The notes: a model not told the origin generated them from the sequence alone. Numbered from the stretch's first letter, positions 42,189 through 51,840 are shown. The stretch: DNA of 64,000 bases from Alphaproteobacteria bacterium (GCA_016869275.1 VGEO01000005.1:1-64000); one strand, 5' to 3'. Program-made: numbers and translations.

Positions 42189-44261
42189 TTGAAACACATC
42201 GGCGTCGATATCGGCGGAACGTTCACGGACCTCGTCCTTTGGGACGATACCAGCGACGCGATCTGGGTCCACAAGCTCCCCTCGACCCCACACGATCCGG
42301 CCGAGGCGGCCGTCGCCGGCATCGCCGACCTGTGCCGCCTGGCGGCGACCGACCCGGCCAATATCGACCACGTTTTCCACGGCACCACCGTCGCCACCAA
42401 CATCCTGATCGAGCGTTCGGGCGCGAGCGTCGGCCTGATCACGACCAAGGGGTTTCGCGACATCCTCTACATCGGGCGCAAGAAACGGCCGCTCAATTTC
42501 TCGAACTACCAGGACGTGCCGTGGCAGAGCTACCCGATCGTGAAACGCCGATACCGGCTGCCGGTGACCGAGCGCGTGGTCGCGCCCAAGGGCGAGGTCG
42601 CGGTCGCGCTCAACGAAAAAGAGGCGATCACCGCGATCCGAAAGCTGAAAGCGGCCGGGGTCGAGGCGGTCGCGGTCTGCTTTCTGTTTTCGTTCTTGAA
42701 CCCGCGCCACGAGAAGCGGGTGAAGACACTGCTCAAGAAAGAGTTCAACGACGCGTTCGTTTCGATCAGCCACGAAGTGGTGCCGCTCTATCGCGAATAC
42801 GAGCGCTTTGCGACCACGTGCCTCAACGCTTACGTCGGCCCCAAGACAGCGCGCTATATCGACCGTTTCGCCGAGGCGCTCGGCACGATCGGGATCCGAT
42901 CCGAGCTGCGCCTGATGACATCTGCGGGCGGCGTCGTCACCGCCGACGGCGCCAAGGCGTTGCCGGCCGCGCTCCTGCTGTCGGGGCCGGCGGCCGGGTT
43001 GATTTCTGGGATCGCGTCGGGCGATTCGGCGGCGAGCCCGAGCGTGATTACCCTCGACGTCGGCGGCACCTCGGCCGACATCGGCGTCGCACCGAACGGC
43101 GAGCTCCGCGAGAAGCACCTGCTCGACACCCGCATTCGCGACTACGACGCCATGCTGCCGATGGCCGACATCGACACCATCGGCGCCGGCGGCGGCTCGA
43201 TCGCCTATGTCGACGCCGGCGGCATGTTCCGCGTCGGCCCGCGCAGCGCCGGCGCGGTCCCCGGGCCCGCCTGCTACGGCCGCGGCGGCACCGAGCCGAC
43301 GGTCACCGATGCGCTGGTGACGGCCCGCTGGCTGCGCGCCGAGGGCTTCCGCCACAAAGGACTCGCGATCGATCGCGAGCGCGGACGGCAGGCGATCGCG
43401 GATACAGTCGCGCAGCGGTTGGGACTGGGGGTCGAAGAAGCCGCGCTCGGGATCTTGCGGATCGTCGTCCACAACATGGTCGATGCCATCGCACTCAACT
43501 CGATCCGCAAGGGCTTCGATCCGCGCGACTTCACGCTCGTCGCGCTGGGCGGCGCCGGGCCGGTGTTCACGGTGCCGATCGCGCGCGAGCTCGCGATCCC
43601 CAAGATCATCGTGCCGCCGCACCCCGGCGTCGGCGCGGCGATGGGGCTCCTCTGCAGCGACGTTCGCTACACCTATCAGGCGACGCTCTGGGAGACGCTC
43701 GACGACCCGCGCCCGACACGGATCGCTCGCGCCTATGCCGCGCTCGAAGCCCAAGCCCGCGCCCGGCTCGAGGCCGACGGCTTCGCCGCGGACCGGATCG
43801 CGCTCGACCGCCGCGCCAATTGCCGGTACGTCGGCCAGGGCTACGAGCTCACGGTCGACGCCCCGGCCGGCGCCATCGACCCAGCATGGGTCGCGACCGT
43901 GGTCGAGCGCTTCCACCGGCTGCACGAGCGCACCTATCGGCGCCGCTTCGCCGACAAGAGCGTCCAGATCGTGAACGTCGGTACGGTCGGCCGCGCGGCA
44001 CGCGCGCGCGCGTTCGTGCCGCGCTCCGCGGCGAGCGAAGCGGGGGCGGCGACCGCGCTCGTGGCGACCGGCGAAGCGTTGTTCGCGACGGCGACCGGCT
44101 ACGAGCGGGCGAGCGCCTCCTATTACGATCGGCGCGGCCTGACCGTCGGTGATGTCGTCGCCGGTCCGGCGGTGATCGAACAGCTCGACGCCACCACCGT
44201 GCTGCCGCCCGGGTCGCGGGCCGAAGTCGATCCGATCGGAAACCTGATCGTGTATCCTTAG
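42189..44261 (+). CDS. Hydantoinase/5-oxoprolinase subunit A (HyuA-like)
   Basis: A 690-residue ATP-dependent hydrolase subunit. It opens at TTG with KHIGVDIGGTFTDLVLWDD, the HyuA/acetone-carboxylase phosphate loop, and continues with HGTTVATNILIERSGASVGL. Further motifs include SGPAAGLISG, LDVGGTSADIGV and GGGSIAYVDAGG. It forms a complex with HyuB and cleaves 5-oxoproline, hydantoins or N-methylhydantoin. The start was set at the first residue of the ATPase fold. A longer in-frame extension runs through the fliG gene. Confidence 0.9.
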   Translation: MKHIGVDIGGTFTDLVLWDDTSDAIWVHKLPSTPHDPAEAAVAGIADLCRLAATDPANIDHVFHGTTVATNILIERSGASVGLITTKGFRDILYIGRKKRPLNFSNYQDVPWQSYPIVKRRYRLPVTERVVAPKGEVAVALNEKEAITAIRKLKAAGVEAVAVCFLFSFLNPRHEKRVKTLLKKEFNDAFVSISHEVVPLYREYERFATTCLNAYVGPKTARYIDRFAEALGTIGIRSELRLMTSAGGVVTADGAKALPAALLLSGPAAGLISGIASGDSAASPSVITLDVGGTSADIGVAPNGELREKHLLDTRIRDYDAMLPMADIDTIGAGGGSIAYVDAGGMFRVGPRSAGAVPGPACYGRGGTEPTVTDALVTARWLRAEGFRHKGLAIDRERGRQAIADTVAQRLGLGVEEAALGILRIVVHNMVDAIALNSIRKGFDPRDFTLVALGGAGPVFTVPIARELAIPKIIVPPHPGVGAAMGLLCSDVRYTYQATLWETLDDPRPTRIARAYAALEAQARARLEADGFAADRIALDRRANCRYVGQGYELTVDAPAGAIDPAWVATVVERFHRLHERTYRRRFADKSVQIVNVGTVGRAARARAFVPRSAASEAGAATALVATGEALFATATGYERASASYYDRRGLTVGDVVAGPAVIEQLDATTVLPPGSRAEVDPIGNLIVYP

Positions 44262-44274
44262 AGGCGTAACGCCA

Positions 44275-46137
44275 ATGGCCCGTCCCACCGCTACCGCCCG
44301 CTCCGGCGCCTCGCTCGCCCAAATCGCCGCGACCCGCCGCTTCACCAAGGTCAACGTCGACCCGGTGACGCTGCAGGTCTTGGGCGGTGCGTTCCGCGCC
44401 GTCGCCGGCCAGATGGCCGAGCTTCTGATCCGCATGGCCTATTCCAACATCATGCGCGAGAGCCAGGACATCGGTGCCGGCATCCTCGACACCGCCGGGC
44501 GTCAGATTTGCGAGAGCGATTCGACCCCGATGCATTGCGGCTCGCTTCCCGCCTACGTCCGCGGCGTCGATCGCAAGCTCGCCGGCACCTACCGGCCGGG
44601 CGACGTCATCCTCCACAACCACCCCTATCACGGCGCCTCGCACAGCCCCGACTATGGCGTGTTGATCCCGATCTTTCACAAGGGTGAGCATGTCGGGTTC
44701 GCCGGCTGCACCGGCCACATCCTCGACATCGGCGCCGCGCATCCCGGCTTCTCGGTCGACGTCCCCGATCTCTACGCCGAGGGCAACATCATCGACGCGG
44801 CCAAGATCTACGACGCCGGCAAGCGCAACGATCCGTTGTGGGCGCACATCATGGATAACGTGCGCACGCCCGATGCCAACGCCGGCGACCTCGAGGCCTT
44901 GATTGCGTGCTGCCGGTTCGGCGAAGAAAAGTACGGCGCGCTGCTCGAGCGCTACGGCCTCGACGTGGTGATGAGCGCGGCCGAGATGTGGATGGACTAC
45001 GCCGAGACCCGGCTGCGCCAAGAGATCGCGCGGGTTCGGTCGGGCCGCTACCGCGCGCCCGACGGCTGGCTCGAGGATGACGGCAAGAACTGGAACGTTC
45101 CGCTCAAGATCGCGACCAGCGTCACGGTCGACGGCAGTGACGTCACGATCGACCTGACCGGCTCGAATGCCGAGGTCGAGACCGGGTTCAACGTGCCGTT
45201 CGAAGGCAGCGTCCTGCCGACCGCCAACTTCGCCATCCGCACGCTGTTCCTGGACGAAGCGACCACACCCGATCCGGTGCCGCAGAACGACGGCATCTTC
45301 CGCCCGATCCACGTGATCGCGCCCGAAGGCACCATCTACAATCCGCGCTTCCCGCGCGGCTGCGAGGCGCGCTTCGTCCAGATCAACCGCATTCCCGACC
45401 AGGTGCTGCAGGCGTTCGCGCAAGCGTTGCCCGAGCGCGTCACCGCCGGCAACTCGGCCAACGTCAGCGCCATGGTCTATAGCGGCTTCGGCGCGGCGGC
45501 CCGGGCCTATTGGGTGGTGATCGAGGTCAACGAAGGCTCCTACGGCGGTCGCTTCGGCAAGGACGGGATCGACGCCATCGACAATCTGATGGCCAACACG
45601 CGCAATACGCCGATCGAGGAAAGCGAGCTTCGGGTGCCGATCCGGTGCGAGCGCTACGAGCTTCGCGACGAAGCGCCAGCGGCCGGCCGCTGGCGCGGCG
45701 GTATCGGCAGCGTCAAGCGCTGGCGATTCTTGAGCAATGCCGCGGTCAACTCGACCGGCGATCACCGTTCGGTCGATCCGCCGCGTGGGCTGTTTGGCGG
45801 CGCCGATGGCACGCCCGGACGCATCACCCGCAACCCCGGCACCAAGCGCGCGCAAAAGCTTCCCGCCAAAGTCTCGGATTTACGCATCGAGAAAGGCGAC
45901 ACGATCGAGATCGTGACGGTGTCGGCGGCCGGTTACGGCGACCCGTTCGCGCGCGATCCGGAGGCGGTCGCCGAGGACGTGCGCGAGGGACTGGTCTCGG
46001 CCGCCGCCGCCCGCCGCGACTACGGCGTCGCACTCACGGGGGCCGCGGCGGCGGTCGATGCGGCCGCGACCGCGCGGCTCCGCGTTAAGAAACGCCCCGC
46101 CGCGCGGGCAACCGAACGACGGAGACAACAGGGATGA
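44275..46137 (+). CDS. Hydantoinase/5-oxoprolinase subunit B (HyuB-like)
   Basis: A 620-residue HyuB protein. After a 35-residue basic tail the family begins at VDPVTLQVLGGAFRAVAGQM. Conserved blocks are RESQDIGAGILDTAGRQICE, DVILHNHPYHGASHSPDYGV, and GFAGCTGHILDIGAAHPGF. The metal/cofactor His residues (HNHPYHGASHSPD) are present. It follows HyuA by 13 nt and overlaps the next gene by 4 nt, so the three are one unit. Confidence 0.9.
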   Translation: MARPTATARSGASLAQIAATRRFTKVNVDPVTLQVLGGAFRAVAGQMAELLIRMAYSNIMRESQDIGAGILDTAGRQICESDSTPMHCGSLPAYVRGVDRKLAGTYRPGDVILHNHPYHGASHSPDYGVLIPIFHKGEHVGFAGCTGHILDIGAAHPGFSVDVPDLYAEGNIIDAAKIYDAGKRNDPLWAHIMDNVRTPDANAGDLEALIACCRFGEEKYGALLERYGLDVVMSAAEMWMDYAETRLRQEIARVRSGRYRAPDGWLEDDGKNWNVPLKIATSVTVDGSDVTIDLTGSNAEVETGFNVPFEGSVLPTANFAIRTLFLDEATTPDPVPQNDGIFRPIHVIAPEGTIYNPRFPRGCEARFVQINRIPDQVLQAFAQALPERVTAGNSANVSAMVYSGFGAAARAYWVVIEVNEGSYGGRFGKDGIDAIDNLMANTRNTPIEESELRVPIRCERYELRDEAPAAGRWRGGIGSVKRWRFLSNAAVNSTGDHRSVDPPRGLFGGADGTPGRITRNPGTKRAQKLPAKVSDLRIEKGDTIEIVTVSAAGYGDPFARDPEAVAEDVREGLVSAAAARRDYGVALTGAAAAVDAAATARLRVKKRPAARATERRRQQG

Positions 46138-47015
46138 AGCGCCGTGCGAGTTCGACCGGGATCGATCACATCGGCATCGTCGGTCGCAAGCTGGACGGTC
46201 TCGAACGGGCGTTTCGGCACCTCGGCTTCAACGTGGCGCCGCGCTGCGCGCTTCTGAAGCCGGCGGCCGGTGGCGGCTTCGAACCGATGGACCAGGTCAA
46301 CCACCACGTCATTCTCGGCAATGGCTATATCGAGTTGACGGCGATGACCAAGACCTCGGCTCGTCACCATTTGGCGCCGCTGATCGCGCGCTACGCCGGG
46401 CTCCATATCGTCGCGTTGACGACCGATTTGGCCGAAGCCAGCGCCGCCGAGCTGCATCGCAACGGAATCGAGGTGCCGGCGCCGGCCGGTGCCGCGCGCG
46501 ACGTTCGCTACCCGGGCGCGAGCGGGACCGCCCAGTTCCGCTGGTTCAAGCTCCCCGACGAAGTCGCCGGCGAGGGCCTGTTCTGCTACGTCGAACACCT
46601 GACGCGCGAACTCGTGGTGCGGCCCGAGCTCGCGACGCATGCGAACGGCGCCCGCGACCTGACCCACATCACGATGTGCGTGGCGCGGCCGCGCGCCGTC
46701 ATCAAACGCTACATGCAGATTTTCGGCGTTCCGGCACGGCAGGGGAAGGTCGGCTATTGGTTCGATCTCGCGATCGGCAAGCTCCGCGTCGTCGACCGCG
46801 CGCAACTGAAGACGCTCTATCCTGGCGTCGAGCCGCCTTACATGCCGTGGCTCGCGGGGTTCACGGTGAGCGTCCCGAGCCTCGCCGAGACCGCCGCCTG
46901 TCTCAAGGAACAGGGCGTTCGTGCCCACGGCAAGGGACGCAAGCGGTTGTGGGTTCACCCCGATGACGCCGGCGGCGCGATCGTGAGCTTCGTCCGCTCG
47001 GCGACGGCAGCGTGA
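46134..47015 (+). CDS. Glyoxalase-like (VOC) protein
   Basis: A 293-residue protein with a glyoxalase-like domain: GIDHIGIVGRKLDGLERAFR, then NHHVILGNGYIELTAM and a long second half with DLTHITMCVARPRAVIKRYM. The pattern fits the PF13468-type group in which His and Glu bind a metal. ATGA overlap with HyuB couples them. It may epimerise or process the hydantoinase substrate or product; this is inference from position. Confidence 0.75.
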   Translation: MKRRASSTGIDHIGIVGRKLDGLERAFRHLGFNVAPRCALLKPAAGGGFEPMDQVNHHVILGNGYIELTAMTKTSARHHLAPLIARYAGLHIVALTTDLAEASAAELHRNGIEVPAPAGAARDVRYPGASGTAQFRWFKLPDEVAGEGLFCYVEHLTRELVVRPELATHANGARDLTHITMCVARPRAVIKRYMQIFGVPARQGKVGYWFDLAIGKLRVVDRAQLKTLYPGVEPPYMPWLAGFTVSVPSLAETAACLKEQGVRAHGKGRKRLWVHPDDAGGAIVSFVRSATAA

Positions 47016-47054
47016 GCAGCCACCCGCCGGCCGCCAGGGATCGCCAAGCCGCGT

Positions 47055-47846
47055 TCAAACCGGCGACGGGATGAACCGGACCAGCGCGTCGGCGTAGAAC
47101 TCGGGCGCGCGCCACGCCAACTGGCCGCGGATGCCGCCGGCGATCTCGAGGCGGGCGCCGGGAACGTGAGCAGCAGCCCGATTGTCGATCGCGGCCAGGC
47201 TGTCGCCCTCGGCGTTGACGAACAGGGTCGGACACCGGATCTGGGCGACCGCGGGACCCAAGTCGTGCGCGAACACGGCCTCGAGCGCCCACAGCGAGCG
47301 CGGGTAGGCCTTCAAGAGATCGAGCGTTCCCCACTGCAGCAGATCGTCGGGCGCGTCCTCGCCCCAACTCTTGAGCCGTCCTTGCCACGCCTGGACGAGA
47401 TGCGCGCCGCCGCGGTCGAAGGCAGGAAGCGCGAGCCGGGCGGCGAAGGCGCGCCGCTGCTCGGCGTCGAGCAGCGGCAGGCCCGAGAACGCGAGGTGGC
47501 TGACCTGCGAGGGCGCCGCGGCCGCGATCTCGGCGGCGATGGCAGCGCCAGTGTGAACGCCGGCCGCGGCGAAGCGGCCGATCTCGAGCACGGCCAGGGC
47601 GGCCATGAGGCGGCGCGCGTATTCGTGGAGCGAAATCCGCTCGGCCGGCGCGTCCGATTCGCCGTAACCCGGCGTATCGAAGGCGATCGCGCGAAAATGG
47701 CGGCCCAAGAGCGGCAGCGCGCGCTCGAACTCGCGCGAGGAGAGCGGCGATTCATGGAACAACGCGAGCCACGGGCCGTGCGCGCCGGCCGAGCGATAGT
47801 GAACCTGGCCCCACGGCGTTTCGACATAACCGCGCTCGATGATCAT
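47055..47846 (-). CDS. Alpha/beta hydrolase-fold protein without a normal nucleophile
   Basis: A 263-residue alpha/beta hydrolase. It has the strand pattern WLALFHESPLSSREF, FDTPGYGESDAP and CPTLFVNAEGDSLAAID. The nucleophile elbow, normally GxSxG, reads GVHTG, so the nucleophile position is His. The C-terminal His region reads GGIRGQLAWRAPEF with no His. The usual triad is therefore absent. It starts inside the 3' end of the OppF-like gene (4-nt overlap) and is the last gene of the second peptide operon. Confidence 0.8.
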   Translation of the reverse strand: MIIERGYVETPWGQVHYRSAGAHGPWLALFHESPLSSREFERALPLLGRHFRAIAFDTPGYGESDAPAERISLHEYARRLMAALAVLEIGRFAAAGVHTGAAIAAEIAAAAPSQVSHLAFSGLPLLDAEQRRAFAARLALPAFDRGGAHLVQAWQGRLKSWGEDAPDDLLQWGTLDLLKAYPRSLWALEAVFAHDLGPAVAQIRCPTLFVNAEGDSLAAIDNRAAAHVPGARLEIAGGIRGQLAWRAPEFYADALVRFIPSPV

Positions 47847-48904
47847 TTCTTCCCTACTGTTTGGTCGTGCTCGGCGCGCGACACCCCGTCCGGCTCGCTC
47901 CTCCCCCTGCGAAGCAGGGGGAGGGTAGGGAGGGGGTACAAGTGGCAGCTTACCGTATGGCCGGCGGCGATCGCTGTCGGCTCAGGCCGCACGCTCGAGC
48001 AGTCGGGTCGCGCGCGCGGGCAGCGCGGGTGGAAGGCGCAGCCGCTCGGAATGTAGGCGGCGCTGGTGACTTCGCCCTTGAGTTCGGGGCGCTCGGGCAG
48101 CTGCGCGCGCTCGGCCGGATCGATCACCGGGATCGCCGAAAACAGCGCCTGCGTGTAGGGGTGGGCAGGGCTGCCGAAAATCTGCGCCGTCGACCCTTCT
48201 TCGACGATGCGTCCGAGATACATGACCGCGACCCGGTCGGCGACGTGGCGGATGACGCCCAGATTGTGCGAGACCATGATCTGCGCGATGCCGAGCTTCT
48301 TCTGAAGTTCGCCGAGCAGACCCAAGACGCGGGCCTGCACCGAGACGTCGAGCGACGCGGTCGGCTCGTCCAACACCAGGAGGTCGGGATTGATCGCGAG
48401 CGCGCGGGCGATCCCGACCCGTTGGCGCTGGCCGCCGGACAGGCGGTCGGGCCGAGTGTGGCGATAGCGCTGCGGCAGCCCGACTTGGTCCAGCAGCTCC
48501 TTGACGCGGTCGAGCCGCTCGCGCGCGGAGCCGATCTTCTGCGCGATCAAGGGCAGCATCACGATCTGCTCGACCGACTTCTTGGGATTGAGCGAGGAGA
48601 GCGGGTCCTGGAACACCATCTGCACGGTGCGGCGGATATGGCGCTCGTCTGCGGGCGCGAGCGCGGTGACGTCGCGCCCGCCGATCTCGATCCGTCCGGC
48701 ACTGGCGCGGGTGAGGCCGACGATCAGGCGCGCGGTCGTGGTCTTGCCCGAGCCCGACTCGCCCACCAGTCCTAGCCGCTCGCCCTTGTCGAGCGCGAGC
48801 GAAACCTCGCTCACGGCGCGAACCTCGGCGCCGGGCCGGCGCCCCAGCCAGCGTTGCACGATGCCGAACACCTTGCTGACGCGATCGAGGCGGAGCACCG
48901 TCAT
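47843..48904 (-). CDS. Peptide ABC transporter ATP-binding protein (OppF/DppF-like), system 2
   Basis: A 353-residue ATPase. Walker A is GESGSGKT, the signature is LSGGQRQR, and Walker B is LLVLDEPTASLD. The oligopeptide-ABC cysteine motif is CAFHPRCPRARPDC. The final residues, about 30 after SCHLY, are encoded by a copy of the dispersed palindromic repeat (LPTLPLLRRGRSEP), so the natural end of the protein has been replaced or extended. ATG overlaps the OppD stop. Confidence 0.92.
   Translation of the reverse strand: MTVLRLDRVSKVFGIVQRWLGRRPGAEVRAVSEVSLALDKGERLGLVGESGSGKTTTARLIVGLTRASAGRIEIGGRDVTALAPADERHIRRTVQMVFQDPLSSLNPKKSVEQIVMLPLIAQKIGSARERLDRVKELLDQVGLPQRYRHTRPDRLSGGQRQRVGIARALAINPDLLVLDEPTASLDVSVQARVLGLLGELQKKLGIAQIMVSHNLGVIRHVADRVAVMYLGRIVEEGSTAQIFGSPAHPYTQALFSAIPVIDPAERAQLPERPELKGEVTSAAYIPSGCAFHPRCPRARPDCSSVRPEPTAIAAGHTVSCHLYPLPTLPLLRRGRSEPDGVSRAEHDQTVGKK
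47898..47938. repeat. Palindromic repeat copy inside the oppF-like 3' end
   Basis: CTCCCCCTGC (47901-47910) and GCAGGGGGAG (47914-47923) are perfect 10-bp arms around GAA, followed by GGTAGGGAGGGGG. It lies within the reading frame of the OppF-like gene and supplies C-terminal codons. Closely matches the copy at 51864. Confidence 0.7.
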
Positions 48905-49941
48905 AGCGCGATCTCGGCCGAGCGCGGGCAGGCGGCGGCTTGCGCCGGCGCGACCGCGGCGAGCGGTGGTGTCGCGGCGCTGCATGCCGGCACCGCGAAG
49001 TCGCAGCGAAAGCGGAACGCACAGCCTTCGCCCAGCGTTTTCGGATCGGGCAGCACGCCGCGGATGCCCTTGATCGGCGCCGCCGACAGCCGCGGCACCG
49101 AATCGATCAGCCCGCGCGTATAGGGATGGCGCGGGCGCGCGAAGACCTGGGCGGTCGCGCCCGTCTCGACCACGCGCCCCGCGTACATGACGAATACCCG
49201 GTCCGAGAGTTCGCGCGCGATGCCCAAGTCGTGGGTGATGTAGAGCATCGCGGTCCTTTGTTCGCGGACCTTGGCGAGCAGCAGCCGGTTGATCTGGGCC
49301 TCGATGGTGACGTCGAGCGCGGTGCCCGGCTCGTCGGCGATGATGAGCTTGGGCGTCGACAAGAGCGCCATCGCGATCAGGACGCGCTGGCACATGCCGC
49401 CCGAGAGCTCGGACGGGTAGCGATCGATCACGCCCTCGGGGTCGGGCAGGCTCACGCTCTTGAGCGCGGCGATCGTCGCGGCGCGGTTGCGGTCGCGAGC
49501 GGTGCGATCGAGGCGCGGGCGCAGGTAGCCGAGCGGCCCGATGCTGGCGCGGCCTTGAAACGAGAGCAGGTCGAAGAACTGCTCGCCCACCGTGAACACC
49601 GGATTGAGCGAGGAGAGCGGATGCTGCGGTACCAGCGTCATGGCGCGGCCGCGGAGCGCGTGGATGGCGTCGGCGCCGAGCCCGAGCAGGTCGACGCCAT
49701 CGAAGCGGATGGTCCCGGCCGTGACCTCTAGCGGCGGGCTCTGCAGCAGGCCCAGGACCGCGCGCGTGGTGAGGGTCTTGCCGCAGCCCGACTCGCCCAC
49801 CAGCGCCACGATCTCACCGCGTCGGACTTGGATGTCGACCCCGCGCAAGAGCGTGACCTCGGTGCGGTCGACGTCGGTGAAGCCGATCGTCAAGCCGCGG
49901 ATGTCGAGGAGCGGGTCAGTCGCGGCCGCCGAGGATGTCAT
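48901..49941 (-). CDS. Peptide ABC transporter ATP-binding protein (OppD/DppD-like), system 2
   Basis: A 346-residue ATPase. Walker A is GESGCGKT, the Q loop is LVPQHPLSSLNP, the signature is LSGGMCQR, and Walker B is LIIADEPGTALD. The cysteine-rich end is CAFRFRCDFAVPAC. It has a longer helical insertion (RASIGPLGYLRPRLDRTARD) than the OppD at 4946. It overlaps both neighbouring genes by a few bases. Confidence 0.92.
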   Translation of the reverse strand: MTSSAAATDPLLDIRGLTIGFTDVDRTEVTLLRGVDIQVRRGEIVALVGESGCGKTLTTRAVLGLLQSPPLEVTAGTIRFDGVDLLGLGADAIHALRGRAMTLVPQHPLSSLNPVFTVGEQFFDLLSFQGRASIGPLGYLRPRLDRTARDRNRAATIAALKSVSLPDPEGVIDRYPSELSGGMCQRVLIAMALLSTPKLIIADEPGTALDVTIEAQINRLLLAKVREQRTAMLYITHDLGIARELSDRVFVMYAGRVVETGATAQVFARPRHPYTRGLIDSVPRLSAAPIKGIRGVLPDPKTLGEGCAFRFRCDFAVPACSAATPPLAAVAPAQAAACPRSAEIAL

Positions 49942-50827
49942 TCAGGCCGTCGCCGAACAGGTTGAAGCCGACCACCGCTGCGAACACGGCGAGGCCGGGA
50001 AAGGTCGTGAGCCACCACGCGTCGGGGAGCTGCTCGCGGCCTTCGGCCACCATCGTGCCCCATTCCGGGACCGGCGGCTGTGGCCCCAGGCCCAGGAACC
50101 CGAGCGAGGCACCGAGCAGGATGACGTAACCCAGGTCTAGCGTGATCTTGACCGTCAGCACCGAGGTCAGGTTCGGAAGAATCTCGCCGAACGCGATCCG
50201 CATTTCCGACGCGCCCGAGGTGCGGGCGGCATCGACGAATTGCTCCTGCTTGATCGAGAGCACTTCGCCGTAGGCGAGCCGCGCGTACCACGTCCACCAC
50301 GCGAGTGCGATCGCGAAGATCGTGACCGGCAGGCTCGGCCGCATCAACGAGCTCACCACCAGCACGAACACCAACGACGGGATCGCGAGGAACACTTCGT
50401 TGACGCGCATGATTGAGGCGCCGGGCCAGCCGCCGCGATAGGCAGCGATTACGCCCAGCGGCACGCCGATCAACACCGCCAGCACGATCACCGCGACCGA
50501 GGTCACGAGCGAGATGCGCGCGCCCATGATGATCCGGGACAGCACGTCGCGGCCGACCAGATCGGTGCCGAACCAATGCGCGGCCGAGGGCGGCTGCAGG
50601 CGCTGCTGGAACTTGACCACCGCGCCGGCGTCCTCAGGGTAGGGCGCGATCCATGGCGCGAACGCGGCGAGCACGACGAAGCCCAGGCAGATCGCGAAAC
50701 CGACCACCGTGAGCGGGCTCTTGCGGAGCGCCGCCCCGAATCGGGTCGCATAGCTCGCGGCGACCGAGCGCGGCTCTTCCTCAGCGGGCGCCGCCGCCGG
50801 TGCCGGGAAGCGTTCATCCACCGTCAT
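49916..50827 (-). CDS. Peptide ABC transporter permease (OppC/DppC-like), system 2
   Basis: A 303-residue permease. A cytoplasmic N-terminal stretch leads to the first helix (LTVVGFAICLGFVVLAAFAP). The family motif HWFGTDLVGRDVLSR, the EAA loop FVDAARTSGASEMRI and the ending GFNLFGDGLNDILGGRD are present. Its ATG overlaps the OppB stop by 4 nt, which decides the start. Confidence 0.93.
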   Translation of the reverse strand: MTVDERFPAPAAAPAEEEPRSVAASYATRFGAALRKSPLTVVGFAICLGFVVLAAFAPWIAPYPEDAGAVVKFQQRLQPPSAAHWFGTDLVGRDVLSRIIMGARISLVTSVAVIVLAVLIGVPLGVIAAYRGGWPGASIMRVNEVFLAIPSLVFVLVVSSLMRPSLPVTIFAIALAWWTWYARLAYGEVLSIKQEQFVDAARTSGASEMRIAFGEILPNLTSVLTVKITLDLGYVILLGASLGFLGLGPQPPVPEWGTMVAEGREQLPDAWWLTTFPGLAVFAAVVGFNLFGDGLNDILGGRD

Positions 50828-51840
50828 TTGCGCGCGCTCAAGCGAAGCCGCGGGTCGAGCCAGCCGTACAGCACGGTCACCACGGTGTTGGCGAGGGCAT
50901 AGGCGATGCCGACGATCAAGGTCACGGCGACGATGGCGTTGAAGTCCTTGAACTGGAGCGCGCGCACGCCGTAGCGCCCGAGGCCCGGCCAGGAGAATAC
51001 GGTCTCGACGATGAAGGCCGAGCCGACGAAATAGCCGACCAGCAGACCGACAATGGTGAGCGTCGCCGAGAACGCGTTGCGGAGCATGTATTTGTAGACG
51101 ACGAGCACGGCCGGCATGCCGTTCGCACGCGCGGTCAGGACGTAGTCCTTGCCCATCTCCTCGAGCATCGAGGCACGTACCAGCCGCATGATCATCGCCA
51201 TCGGCGAGGCGGCGAGCGCCAGCGCCGGCAACAAGAGGAACGTCAAACAGTGGAAGAAGAGGCCGAGATCGAGCGCGATCAGCGAGTCGATCAGGTAAAA
51301 GCCGGTGACGTCGGGCGGCGGCTGGACGTTGCGCCCGATCCGGCCGAGCGACGGCAGCCAGCCCAGGCGGAACGCGATCACCAGCTGGATCATCAGCGCG
51401 AGCCAAAACACCGGGACCGCGACCCCCGAAAAGGCGAGCACCCGGCTCGCCTGATCCTGCCAACGGTCGCGGTAGAGCGCCGCCGTCACGCCCAAGGGCA
51501 CGCCGAGCAGGATCGCGAGTGCCATCGCGAAGATCGCGAGCTCGATGCTCGCCGGCAAGTAGGTGGCGATGTCGGCACCGACGCTTCCGAAGGGCGGGAT
51601 GGTCGAGCGGCCGAAATTGCCGGAAAACGCGCCTTCGATCAGGCGCAGATACTGGACGCCGAGCGCGTCGTCGAGCCCCATCTCGGCCCGCATCTGCGCG
51701 ATCTGCTCGGGCGTGGCGTTGGGCCCGAGCGCATAGCGGATCGGATCGCCCGGCAAGACCCGCGAGATCACGAAGATCAGGAGCGAGAGCCCGACCAGGA
51801 CGATGACGAGTTCGATGAAGCGGCGGACGACGAAGCGCAT
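50824..51840 (-). CDS. Peptide ABC transporter permease (OppB/DppB-like), system 2
   Basis: A 338-residue permease. It starts MRFVVRRFIELVIVLVGLSL, has the periplasmic segment after RVLPGDPIRYALGP, and the EAA loop DYVLTARANGMPAVLVVYKY. The last helix ends VLYGWLDPRLRLS. It follows the SBP gene after a 138-nt gap filled by two palindromic repeats. Confidence 0.93.
   Translation of the reverse strand: MRFVVRRFIELVIVLVGLSLLIFVISRVLPGDPIRYALGPNATPEQIAQMRAEMGLDDALGVQYLRLIEGAFSGNFGRSTIPPFGSVGADIATYLPASIELAIFAMALAILLGVPLGVTAALYRDRWQDQASRVLAFSGVAVPVFWLALMIQLVIAFRLGWLPSLGRIGRNVQPPPDVTGFYLIDSLIALDLGLFFHCLTFLLLPALALAASPMAMIMRLVRASMLEEMGKDYVLTARANGMPAVLVVYKYMLRNAFSATLTIVGLLVGYFVGSAFIVETVFSWPGLGRYGVRALQFKDFNAIVAVTLIVGIAYALANTVVTVLYGWLDPRLRLSARK

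Noticed and set aside
42078-44435. 785-residue reverse-strand open frame opposite the HyuA-like gene
   Set aside because: Its composition is dominated by Arg, Asp, Val and Gly, typical of shadow frames in GC-rich DNA, and the plus-strand gene has clear HyuA motifs throughout.
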